Assembly (NCBI GenBank): GCA_047495785.1
Contig: JBLDXI010000009.1
Location: 4,898,001-4,962,000 of the forward strand
Length of the DNA stretch: 64,000 bases
DNA from: Lepidodermella squamata
Lineage: Eukaryota; Gastrotricha
Reading direction: 5' to 3'
Positions 11,811-24,800 of the stretch are shown in pieces. A model generated the notes under the pieces. That model was not told the origin of the DNA, did no database searches, and saw only the letters and a list, made by a program, of their open reading frames with translations. Both the position numbers and the translations under genes were made by a program. Within the stretch, counting starts at the first letter, position 1, and each line of letters opens with the position of its first letter.

Positions 11811-12889
11811 TTTATTCTCACACCTCGGTGAATGTTTGAGGGTGATATTGAGGCGACGAGGGTCTTGTAATTGTGAAAAGTTGTCATAGATTCACGTTTA
11901 TTGCTTATTGAAAAAAGGTTTGAGGTACTATTCGCAGGGATGAAAGCGAGCCACATGAATATCAGCTCAACGAATCAATAGTGGGCGAGCTCTCCCACGA
12001 ACGTTTACACCGAATGAAAGGTCTGATTTTTCTTGGAGATTACAGATTCTTGGAGTATTTAAAGCTCATAATGACCCAAAACTGGTATAAAGATTCAATA
12101 GCAGGTGATGTGAGAAAAACGCTATGCCAACTCTTGTGTTTGGGCCTCAAAATGACAAAATGACAAAAGTAGATCCTTGACAAGAAACAAGGCATTTTTG
12201 GCCCATTTTCAGACTCAAAATCCGTGAGCTAAAAAGCTTCGATTTTGTGATCGCCAAGGGTTAGGTGCCGAAAAGCCCATTGGAAAAGGTTTTACGTCAT
12301 TTTTCAGTGTCAAATTCTATCCATTTTCTCGCTTCCCTCTCCCGATTAGTACAAATTTCACCTTGGAAGAAATTAACTCCGAGAGCTAAGTTAGGCCAGC
12401 CGAAGTATAGGTTATGATGAGGGTCCCTCCCCTCTTTGCTCTTTGGTCTTTGACTGAGTTGCCTTAATCACGCAATGTTTCCATGCTTTAAAGGCTAAAG
12501 GTAAGCTTCTCTTTTCTATTTTATTATTTCAACGTGATTTCGCTTCATTCCCTATATTGTGCAAATATTGTAAATGTGAAACTTCTAGAAGCCACGTTAG
12601 ATAGTGATAATTAATGATTAATGATTAATAAACACCCCCGTATCGTATAACTGAATTTTTGTTTAAAAAAACGCAGCGAAAAAAGTATAACAAAACAACA
12701 AGATCAAATCCGATTCGTTTTTTTCCCGTGAATGGCAGGCCAGGTGCGGTGCGAGCTGAGCAAACCCCGCTTGGCGACTGTTGTTCGTCGAAGAAAACAA
12801 CGGCTATGCATAGTAAATGAGCTACACAGAGGAGCGATTTAATATTTATCTTTCACCGCATTCGATTCATGTTTCAATTTTGAACAAAA
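11811..12889. other. Divergent intergenic region
   Basis: Spacer between a minus-strand lectin gene and the plus-strand polycystin-like gene, so it probably holds both promoters. I see no coding exon I can support. AT-rich around 12590-12700. Confidence 0.4.
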
Positions 12890-15800
12890 ATGATTCTCCT
12901 GTTTTTATCCATTTTTCTTATCGAAAGCGTTGACGGTAATGGGTATATCAGATTGAAAGCCTCTCTTGATAATTTGTTATTTAGGTCAAGCTACTGGTTG
13001 CCTTAACGGCGGCTACTATCCGTCAGCAGCATCCACGACATGTATATGTCTGGTGCCTTACAATGGATCAGACTGCTCAGGTATGAACACTTCGGTATCA
13101 GAGAAAATATGCTTTAATTTGACTTATTTAGGTTGCATGTGCCAGAACGGCGGCTCGTGCTCGGGCAAATACTGCGCCTGCCCACCGGAGACTTTCGGCA
13201 CCTTCTGCCAGTTCAATACAAGCCTGAACATCGGCGCATTAGACAAGAACTTCAGCATTCCTTATAACGATTCTACAACCACGAAAGGTTTTTTAAAAGG
13301 AATGTCTCCATGTGATGCTGAGTTTTATTTATGCACTAGCGTTTTGGGATCCATATCCAAGTGATATGGCTGTTCTTCTCGGTTCGCCTTACCGCTTTGT
13401 GCCAAACTCATACTCGAAGGTAGACAGCGCTATTTGGACAAAAACCGTAAGCTTCTTGAAAGCAGAATAGTGATATACTATTTTGGCTCGATTAGATGGT
13501 TTCAGCTCCGTCGTTCATCTTCAATGTTACTCTCGAAATGGGCCAGGACTTCTCGGCAATGCAGGATGTTGTGATAGCCTTTGCTCGAAATTCATCTGTG
13601 GACAGAAGTGCCTACATACCAAACAAATTCGGCATTGCGTGGGGAAATTTCTCGGGACTTGCGCTGTTTTTCTCGTCGCACTACCCACGAGCTTGTGCCG
13701 CATACATTCCCGCACCAGTTGCTACGTTTACCAAAGCCTCGCAAATCTGCGATGCGCCCTACGCGAGAGCTGTTAAGGCAGATGATAGCAGTATTCTCTA
13801 CATGATCCAGCAGCGATTTTCAATTCTGATCACTGTCAATTCGGCAAGAATGGTCGATGTTCAGTTGTGTAACTCTGTTTTATGCGCCTGGGTTTTCAAT
13901 TGGACTTGGGTCGAATTCGCTACGGGCGTGGACAGCAACGGTGTAGCTGTTCCTGATCTTATGGCACTGCAACCATTAGTTATTGGAATAACGGCTTCTG
14001 CCTGCTGCTTTGATGCTCCGGAATTTAATGCTACTGGTTCGGTCAGCCTTGTTGAGGCGACTTACAAACCATGTGAGTTCATGCTTTCAGAATTTGATTT
14101 CAGTTAATTTATTCCAGGACTTCATTGCATTCTTTTATAATTCTTAGTCTGCCCTGGCGGTTGCTTGAACGGAGGAATCTGCCTCAGTAACAGCACTTGC
14201 CAATGCGTCAATGGCTATTTCGGGCCTAGCTGTGAACTCTGTAAGTGATTTAATGTAAGTAGATGGAATCCTTGTGTGAACCGCGCACCTACTATATTAG
14301 TTACCTGCGAATTTCCATGTTCCGCTAATGGCAACTGCACAGGTCCAAATACTTGCAAATGCTCTACCGGGTGGACCGGGCCGAGATGCCTGACCCGTAA
14401 GTTGAATTCGAGAAGTTTCGAATTCATAATTATAACGAGTTTTTAAAAGCAATTTGCTCTTCGGAATGTCCTGCGCATGCAGCCTGCGTTATCCCTGGAA
14501 ACAGCACGTGCATTTCTGGTTGGACTTGGCCAGCCTGTTCAATCCGTAAAACATGCTCATACTTTCTCATTAATTGCTATTAACTTATTTTTTGGTTTGG
14601 AAGATACTTCTACAAACAAAGATGTCCCAGTCAACTCATCGATTACCCTTCAACCAACTGTGTCCATTCTGAACGCTACCTTAGGTTTGTGATGAATGCC
14701 ACTCACCACTCAGTCTCAGTTAAAGAAGTTTTTTAAATTTTCTTCTCAGCTCCGTTTTTGATTGTCCCATCGCAGAACGCGATAGGACAGAAAATTCGAC
14801 TTGCGTCGTTCCCTTCAAACCCACGAGGACTCATGTACAGCATTTCGCCCATAACGGCTAATTCGGATCTAGCCATTTACGCTACTGTTGAGATGAGCCC
14901 CGAAGGCGGAGATAACACCACATTCTCGATAATAATGGCACCTGAAGTTGCCCTCATGGCCTGGAATCCCGCCACAAACCCGAACGCGTTCCCGGTTCAA
15001 ATATCCAAGTTTTTCGGCTTATCGCTATGGTTTACGTCGCTGCGTAAATTCTGTCTGAACTATCAATTCACTCCGATGAACTTCATGAACTGCACTATGG
15101 AAGGAAGCCTTCAGGATCCAGCATCTGCATCAAACCAGATTACGTTTAAATCGCGCCTGCAAATAGGTGTCATCACTAAAAACGGGTCGTTCGTAACAGT
15201 GGAGGTTTGCGACACAAATCTCTGTTTCAAGCCTTGGAATATGAAAAACTTCACTTCGTCGCCATTCTTCAATATCACAACTCCGCTTAGGATCGCTCTG
15301 GCTGCGCAAACATCCGCCATGCCTGGTGACTCTGTCGACGTGTCCAACTTCCTGGTCTTCAAACAACGTGAGTGGGCCAACGTTAAGCTTTGGATAATTA
15401 TTAAACTTTGAATTATTTTAAAATAAACATATTTTTTCTTAATTGGCAATCTTTTTCAGCAACATGTATGGTTACGTGTCAGAATGGCGGCGCGTGCATC
15501 TCGGCCTACCAGTGCAATTGCTCCTCGGCTTGGACTGGAGCTTTATGCGAAACGCAGGTCATAACCTGCATGAACGGCGGCACATATCTGTCGAACAATA
15601 CTTGCGTCTGTCTGCCAGGATTCAGCGGTCAAACGTGTAACAACTGCAGTGCAGCATGCCTCAACGGCGGTTATTGCAGCGCCTCCGGAAATTGCACATG
15701 CCCATCAGGTTTCTCATGGCCCAATTGCGCCTGCAACGCGACAACATGCAAAAGCGGCGGCACTTGCCTCCAAAATGGAACTTGTGCGTGTTCACCTGGC

Positions 15801-18800
15801 TTTACCGGCTCTGATTGCAGTACTTGCAACAACGGGACCTGCTTGAATGGCGGAACATGCAAACCCATTGGCCTAGTGGGCTGCGACTGTCCAGCTTCAT
15901 TCAGTTCCACGATAAATTGCGCCTGTAGTGCAAATTCCTGCTTGAACGGTGGTAGTTGTCTGGGAAACGGAACTTGCTCATGCTTGCCGGGTTTTGCCGG
16001 GTCTGATTGCAGTAAATGCTCGTCAACAGCTTGTTTAAACAACGGTACCTGTGATTCGTCATCGGGCAAATGTACCTGTCCGCCTCAATTCGTTGGTCCG
16101 AATTGTGTCTGTAACTCAACGACCTGCGCTAACGGAGGAACTTGCCTTGGTAACGGAACTTGCGCTTGCCTCTCTGGTTTCTCGGGGAGGAGGTGTGAAA
16201 TTTGCGCCGCTACAACTTGCTTGAACTCTGGAATCTGCATTTCCCCCTCACCTAATAACGATACTGGCTACTGCGCCTGTCCTGCTGGATTCGCTGGTCC
16301 GAGATGTGCCTGCGATCAAACGACCTGCCTCAACGGAGGAACTTGTTCCAATTACGGAACATGCACATGCCCAGCGGGCTTTACCGGGCCCAAATGTGGC
16401 TGTACTCCAAATTCATGCCTGAACGGCGGGACTTGTGATACATCAACTGGACTATGCACCTGCCGCAGTGGTTTCATCGGCGCAAATTGTTCGTGTACTT
16501 CTACGAGTTGCCTTAATTCAGGTAGTTGTAATTCAACAAGCGGCATTTGCGTTTGCCCAGCAGGCATAACCGGGCCGGCTTGTTCGTGCTCCGCTACTGA
16601 TTGCATGAACGGCGGCGCTTGCAATTCAACGACTGGGTCATGCTCTTGCCCGTCATCGTTTTTGAGCCCAACCTGCGTTTGTGGAGCGAATACGTGTTTG
16701 AATGGTGGCAGCTGTTCTGCGACTGGCAAATGCACATGCCCGGCAGGATTGACGTCGAATCCTAACTGTTCGTGTGATGCCACGAGTTGCCAATACGGAG
16801 GGTCTTGTCTCGCGACTGGTTCTTGCGCTTGCTCACCTGGGCGCCTTGGACCAACTTGTATGGATTGTGCGTTTTACATTCAAATCATCTTCAATCTTTT
16901 AAAGTTGAACCCCGATTTATTTTGAAAGATACTTGCGGCCAAATGTGCGTTGGACGTGGCAATTGTACGGGACCTTTAACTTGCACCTGCTTTGCGAACT
17001 TCACAGGTGCAAGCTGTTCGACACGTGAGCACCCATATTATTCTTTATATGTAGCAATAAATTGATAAAACTACATTTCCTGAAAATTGTTATTTTCAAA
17101 TTTGCTTATCAACTTGCAGCGGTGTGCTCTAACGATTGTGGACTGAACGGTTACTGCGTCGCTCCAAATACCTGCCAGTGCATTTCTGGATGGACACAAG
17201 CTGGTAGTCCTGTCAACTGTTCTTCCAGTAAGTTTTCGCTTTTCCAGGATTCAAGCTTTCTCATTTCAAGTGTTCCCGAAGAGATCACCCCTTCACCATT
17301 CAACAGCACGGCATTGTTAGCTCGACAAACCTTCGCCAACGGAAATTATTGTGAGTGAGAAAATTGTGCTTCGATTTCATTTTGACCGGTGTTAATTCGT
17401 GCTAGCTATGTTCGACGTGGCTCCGGTGACTACTTTCTCAAGCAATCGACTGCGTTTAGCTGATCATCTAACTCCTGTAGGAGCAATGTGGGCTAAGGAA
17501 CCTATTCCTCAACTCACCGACTTGGCTTTCAACTTCACCATCGAAATGAGCCGAGAGGCCGCCGAATATACTCGGTTCTTCATTCTTATTTCAAATAACG
17601 AATCTTTCCCGCGACCGATCGGCGGTTCGATGCCCCAAACCGTTATTAATTCTTATTCATTTTTCGGCCTTCTCATGCGATTCTCACAAAACGAGAGTTG
17701 CGTATATTTCAAGTTGGCCCCGTCGAACTCCAGCTCTTGCTATTCGACTTACTATTCGTCTTACAAGCAAAAGACAAAGATTGGGCTCATTATTAGAAAT
17801 GGGTCACTTTTAACTCTCGAGCGATGCACGACTGATGGCTGCTTCCCAGTCTACATTGAAAAACAGCTTACTTCAGACCCTACTACAACGATTTTCAACA
17901 TATCAAGCAATCTATACTTGGGCATCTCCGCTCGAACTTCTAACAATACTGGCGACTACGTCGATGTATTCGAAATTCTGACTTACAAACTACGTAAGCT
18001 CGATGATTTTTAGGTAAATTTAGGGAAAATTCTGCTATTTTCAAAGCAACGTGCCTTGTGACTTGTCAAAACAACGGAAGTTGCTCAGCGAATCCTTACG
18101 TCTGCAACTGCACGCAAGGCTGGGCAGGAAATACATGTGAAATCCGTAAGTTGCCAGTAACTCGCTTATAAATTTTTGAACTTGCGTTTTCCCCAGCTGT
18201 TTGCTCTCCGACATGCGTTAATGGCAACTGCACAGCCCCGAACGTTTGCACCTGCCCGAACAGCTGGACTGGGCCGACTTGTGCTGTAGCTCTGTGCACG
18301 CCCGCCTGCCTTAATGGCGGAAATTGCTCGCAGGGTGGTGTTTGCAACTGTACATCTGGATGGACTGGCCCATCTTGCGCGACACGTTAGTTTCCATATC
18401 CAAACTGTTGTCTGATTCCGAATTTCTGCTTTTCTACAGCAATCTGTAGCACTGGCTGTGGAAATGGAGGTAGTTGCATTGCCCCGGATATGTGCTCCTG
18501 CCCCGATGGCTGGAGGGGGAACGATTGCAGGACTCGTAAGTTAAGCCTGAAGTTCTTTTTTCTTGGGTCCTTAATCCTTTATCTTCAGCCGCTTGTAACC
18601 AGACGTGCCTGAATAACGGCAATTGCACAGCTCCACATTTCTGCACTTGTGCACTAGGCTGGACTGGGTCGAATTGCTCTATTCGTAATTTTTATGGAGC
18701 TTGAAGAATCAAATTGAATTCATTTTTCAACAGCAATTTGCGCGGTAAATTGCGGTAATGGAGGATCTTGTACGGCCCCGAATACCTGCACGTGCCCTTA

Positions 18801-21800
18801 CACATGGAATGGACCCACCTGCAATACACGTAAGATTTGAAGAAGAGAGAAATCTCTGTTTTTGATTGCTGCCCTTTTCCAAGCGGTTTGCATCAATGGT
18901 TGTCAGAACAACGGCACTTGCGTTTCGCCTAACGTCTGCAGTTGTACACCAGGCTGGAACGGAACAACGTGCTCCAATCGTAATACCTTCCCGCGTCCCG
19001 CGTAGTGATGCCTTTGCTTCATTGTTTCTCTTTCACAGCGGTTTGCTCGAATGGATGCGCGAACGGTGGATCGTGCATTGGACCGAACCTATGCCAATGT
19101 ACAGTTGGATGGAGTGGTCCAGCATGCTCAACACGTTAGATTTGAATCCGATATCTCTCCCTGTTTTTCAATTTCCCTTCGCCTCACCCCTATAGCCGTT
19201 TGTTCTCCTGATTGCAAGAATGGAGGCCAGTGCTCTTCGCCAAACACATGCAACTGTACCTTAGGCTGGAGTGGACCAACTTGCGAAATTCGTATGCCCA
19301 GCCATATCCCGTTTTCCTAAAAGTTTTGAGAGCGTTTATCTTACTTTCAGCTATCTGCGATAGCGCATGCCAAAATGGAGGATCTTGCTCGATGCCGAAC
19401 AAATGTGCTTGCCTTTGGGGTTACACTGGAAATTACTGCGACCAGCCTGTTTGCAGCCCGTCATGCGTTAACGGTGGCACGTGCACTGGCCCAAATTTAT
19501 GTACATGTATGTATGGCTGGAACGGCACAAGTTGCTCTAATCGTAAGTTGACTGCTGTCAATAATGGATTACCAAACCTGAAATATTTTTCAGCCGTTTG
19601 TTACACTGCTTGCGCGAACGGAGGGTCCTGCATTGGCGGCGATCGATGCAGGTGTTCCGCTGGCTGGACAGGACAGTTTTGCTTTAGCCGTTAGTTGTAA
19701 TCCGGTCTTTTTACGATCAAAATTTTGATTTTGACCTTACCTAGCGGTTTGTGATCAACCATGCCAAAACGGGGGCGACTGCGTGCAGCCTAATTCATGC
19801 TCTTGCCGGAATGGATATGCTGGAACTTACTGCGACAGGGGCGTTTGTAGCCTGCCGTGCACTAACGGAGGCAATTGCTCAGCGCCAGAAACCTGCACTT
19901 GTGCCAGTGGCTACAACGGCCCTCAATGTCGGTACCGTAAGTTCCCGCTTTAGATTGCCTTTTATTGTCGTTAAAATCTGCTTTTCTCAGCCATCTGCGA
20001 GAAGTCTTGCCAAAACGGCGGTGTCTGTGTTGCGCCGAATAATTGCTCCTGCCCGCCTGGCTACACCGGACCTACCTGTGAAATTCGTATGTCTTCACAA
20101 TATATGTTCAGGAAATGAAATGAGTCCATTGTTTTCAGCAATCTGTGAGCCTAAATGTGTTCATGGAAACTGTTCGTTTCCTAACGTTTGCTCGTGCTCG
20201 AGTGGCTGGAACGGAACTTTGTGCGACAAACGTATTTGAAGAGGATTTCTTGAAGGCAGTGTATCATAAAAAAATATGTTCTTCGTAGCTGTATGTAACA
20301 GGAGTTGCGAGAATGACGGAACATGCATTGCGCCCGATAAATGCAGCTGTTCGGCTAATTGGACGGGAAAATTCTGCGAAAAGCGTAAGAATTTATATAA
20401 TTGATCGAGGCTTTATTCAATCACGGCTCTTTAGCTATATGCAATTTCACTTGCCAAAATGGGGGCAACTGTACAAGGCCTAATTTCTGCTCGTGTCCTG
20501 CTGAATGGACCGGTCTAACTTGCACTAAACGTAAGTTTCGTTTGGATTTGATCTAAAACTATTCCTAAAGCTCATTTTCAGCTGTTTGTACTTTTTGTGG
20601 GAACGGAACTTGCACTGCACCTGAAATCTGCGCCTGTGATCCTGGTTATTTTGGCCCTAATTGCAATATCTGTAAGTTCGAGCTAATTTTTAATGCTAAG
20701 CGAAATCGAATTTTCCCTCAGCTATATGCCGAGATCCGTGTTTGAATGGAGGCTCTTGCGTTTATCCCGACGTCTGTCGCTGTCCCGAAGGCTGGACCGG
20801 GCCTACATGCGCTATTCCTGTTTGCAAATCAAAATGCGAAAACGACGGTTATTGCTCCGCGCCTGAACGGTGCACCTGCGTTAACGGCTGGTTTGGCAAG
20901 ACCTGCACGCAATGCTCTTGCAACTGCACAAGCCACGGAACCTGCATAGCCCCGAATACCTGCCGCTGTGACGCTGGTTGGACTGACGCCGTTTGCGCGA
21001 CTCCTATCTGCTCGTTTTCGTGTTCTAATGGGAAATGCACGAACCCTGATGAGTGTACTTGCGAGCCGGGCTTTACCGGGCTTACTTGTCTGAGCCTGAA
21101 TTCAAGCTCATCAAATGAGGCGCCAAGCCCTGAGTCGCAGATTATCGAATCGGCTTTGAAGATGAATAGCACAGCATTCTTGGATAATCTTGAAAACATC
21201 ACAACAGCAATTCTGATGAAAGCATTGAGTTTTGCTACTTCGAAGCCGGAGACATCGACTATCAAGTCAAGTATAACAGAGCCAACTACTACGGCCCGCA
21301 ATCTTAGCCAGATTCTGTCTACCTTGCCCTTAATAACATCGAATGGATCTACAACGGTTACTCCTACTTCGTCCACACCTTCAACTCCATTTCGAAGGGT
21401 GAAAACCTCTAGTGCTACTACGACGCCAGAGCCGGTTGTCATAACTGTTGTTGAACAGGCCGAGTTTCTTACGGAATTAGGAATGCTAGCAAGACGTTTA
21501 AGCAAAGTCGCCGAATCCTTGCCGGTCAATGATCTGATTGAGGTTGTCGAAAAGTTCCAAAAAGCTGCTGACGATGCTATGGCGCCTGTTGTGAAAGCTA
21601 TCGCAGCAACAAGAGTAGACACTGCTATTAAGGCTGATGCAAGCCAGATTAAAGAGAATAGTTGTCTTGTGAGGGTTACTGAACTAGCCGCGCCTACAGC
21701 ATCAACGGCTATTGCGCCATCTGAGAAGCATGTCGGTATACTATACGGGACTTTCAAATCCTTTTACGATGGAATTATCGGTAGCATTAAAGCGCTGCGA

Positions 21801-24800
21801 ACTGTAGGCAAGGCCATAAACTACAATGGCGAGTTTTACAGCGTAACAGCTAGAGCGGTTTGGTTTATGGAGTTGCCCGGGCTGAAAGTTGAGACATCGC
21901 TTGGCAGCGTCACTTTCCCTCAATTTTCTGAGCTAAGCAAATTCTTCTTGAGCTCTAAAATTGCCTGGAATCAAACAAGCGTGATTACGGTTGTTCAAAC
22001 GGCCTCCGTTGACAATATTCTCGGATCTGTTTCATCTTTCAATCTACCTACCGTTTCGGTCCAACTTTTCTACAACGGCGAAGAGCTGACAATGAGCCCC
22101 AATTGGAATATTAGGATAGTTTCGAAGCCGAAATCTGAAAAATCAGAGAAATACGCGGACGACGCCGGGAATGCTCGATGCGACGTCTCTAGGATCAAAT
22201 GCGACCTCTCTTCAAATGTCGAAGGTCTCGGGACGAGGGTGACCTATTCTCTTCGAGGAGACTCGGGCGATTTTATGTTCAAAGTCCCTCTTGACGACTT
22301 TGGTTACTTCGTTTTCTTTCATCTAAGGGAGCAGCCGACAAATTCGAAATTTATCTGGAAATTGAAGGTCGAAAAGGGTGTTGAAGTAGCTTACGAGGCA
22401 AATAAGGAATTTAGTTACCTATCCGAGCCTAAATACGTCTACAATGTCTCGAATGGTCTGACCCTAATCCTACCAGCCGAATCTGTTTTCACTAAGTACG
22501 TGTCGACAAACAAAGTTGCCACAACTGGGTCCGTTCCTCTATATCTCCTGCTAAAGCGAAACTTTGCCGGGCAAAATCTAGACAACTTGCCAGAGTCAGC
22601 CTGCAAGATACAGTCTCCATCGGGATTTTTTATGAAAGTTGGCGATGCATCGAAAAAAATTGGATCAAGTCGAAAGAAACGAGATACTGCTGACGCCCAG
22701 AATATTTCTGTGAGTTAAAAAGTTGTCAATCATTGCGCTTTCTTCAAATTATGCTTTTTATAGCTTGAACTGGATGCGACAGAATCGAATGTTGTGTTCA
22801 AATCCAACTATTTCGGCTCTTTCGGGGCTGATCTCGTTATACTGCCTAACACAATCGAATTCGCAGATGTTTTTGCAAATTTCAGCACTTTGGTCGCAAA
22901 TAACGCTGCGGTTCTAGCTCTTATGGTCATACTCATCGTAATCTTCATCGCTTGCACAGTTGCCATGCACTTTTTCGACAAACGAGATCTTAAAGATGTT
23001 AGTTCCTCAGTAGTAGCCTTAGTTAACTTTGATAATTTCCGCAATTTTTTGCAGTGGGCTTTTCTGCCGATAACCAGTAACGATGTCCATGAGGACATGA
23101 AATATCTCATTTCAGTCCATATCAACAAAACCACGAACTATGACTTGAAACCTATTGTGGAAATCAAACTGAAGGGCGACTGCCTCCATACTGAATGGCG
23201 AAGGTTGGAAGACGGAGTTCGGGACAACTTCAGAGCAACTAGACCTTCAAATTTCGTCTTGGCCACGTACTACCCGATCGGTAAAATACACGGAATTGAA
23301 CTCTCTGTCAAAAGCGTGGTAGCAAGCCAGCCTGGTCATGCTTTGGAGCTTGATATCGACAAAATTATTGTGGTCGATGTTGTGAAAGGAAATAAGTACA
23401 TATTCCTCGTAAAGGCCAAGGTCAAGGCTGGGCAGACGAGGACACGCCGTTTAGCCTCGGAAAGTGACTTGAAAGGCTTCACTTATCTACTAACCGGTCA
23501 TTCTAGAGTTTCGATAAAAGACTCCCATCCTTGGATTTCCGTGATACAGAGACCGTTGCCCAGCAACTGGACGCGTTGTGAACGCGTTGCCACCATTGTA
23601 GCGGCATGTTTCCTCGCTATGCTTGTAAACGCCATGTTTTATGGCAAGGAGCCGCAAAACCCTCGAATCGGAGTGAAACTGGGCGAGAACCTTCGCATTT
23701 CGTGGCACACAATATGGACAAGTATAGCTAGCGGTCTCATTATTGTACCACCAACTGCTTTGATCGCTCTGATCTTCTCGAAAGTGAGACGTCGATCGGC
23801 GGAGAAAGCGAATTGGGCTACCATTTTCAATATCAAAATCGAGGATGTATTTGATGAATACGATGAGGAAGAGGACGAAGCTGCAGGGACTCCGGTTGTT
23901 GTCGTCAAGAAAAAACGGCCTTTCCGATTTCCAGACTGGTTTCTATTCGTTGCTTGGTTCCGTGAGTTACTCTTAGTTCAGCTTCATCACAATCGCTAAT
24001 CATTATATTTTTCATTCAAGTGGTCGGAGCCTGCATTTTTCTGTCTGCTTTCTTCATCGTACTCTATAGTCTGCAATGGGGTCTGGATAAATCACTGCAA
24101 TGGCTATCTGGCATGATAATCCACGTCATAGCCGATGTGTTAATGATCCAAACTGGTAAAGTTGTTATCATGGCAATGATAAGCGCATCAACCCTCCGAC
24201 TGCCTGATGATGGGGTTGCTGTTGGGAAGCTCACTTACGCCAATGTTGACCAGGCTGAAAAGCTAGAGTTATTCAAGCGGTTCAGGAACATTTCCGTCGG
24301 CATTCTGCACCACGCTTTGTATGTGCTGATGTTCACGATGGTTATCAGTACTACGAAAAGTGAATGGGACTTCATCTTCACTAAATCTATCCGACCGTTC
24401 GTCATGGTACCAGACGTAGCCCCTGGTAAAGATGTAGTTCAACTCGAGGGAGTCTTCGATTACCTTCAAATGATAGTCCCTACGTTCCTTAATGGCAATC
24501 AATTGAAATATGGACTCAACTTCCCAAAAACCAACTATTACTCGACCCCTCATCATGACGTTGTCCTTATTGGAGCCATCAGGGTTCGACAAATCAGAGC
24601 TGGGACGGGTTAGTACTATGGATAAGTTCCCTCTTTCATTAAAAGATCTCTTTTCGTACAGAGGATTGCCTTATTCAAAAAACTGTTATTGAAGATCATA
24701 AGAGAAGATTCAGCCCTGGTCTGACCGATGGAAACCTAACCTGCCTTAGAGGTGTTGTAGGAACATCTTACTTCACCGAGTCTCACAACTACAACCTATC

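Noticed and set aside
20849-21757. Long minus-strand frame of 302 codons
   Set aside because: Antisense to the EGF and GAIN-like exon of the polycystin-like gene; no domain recognised.
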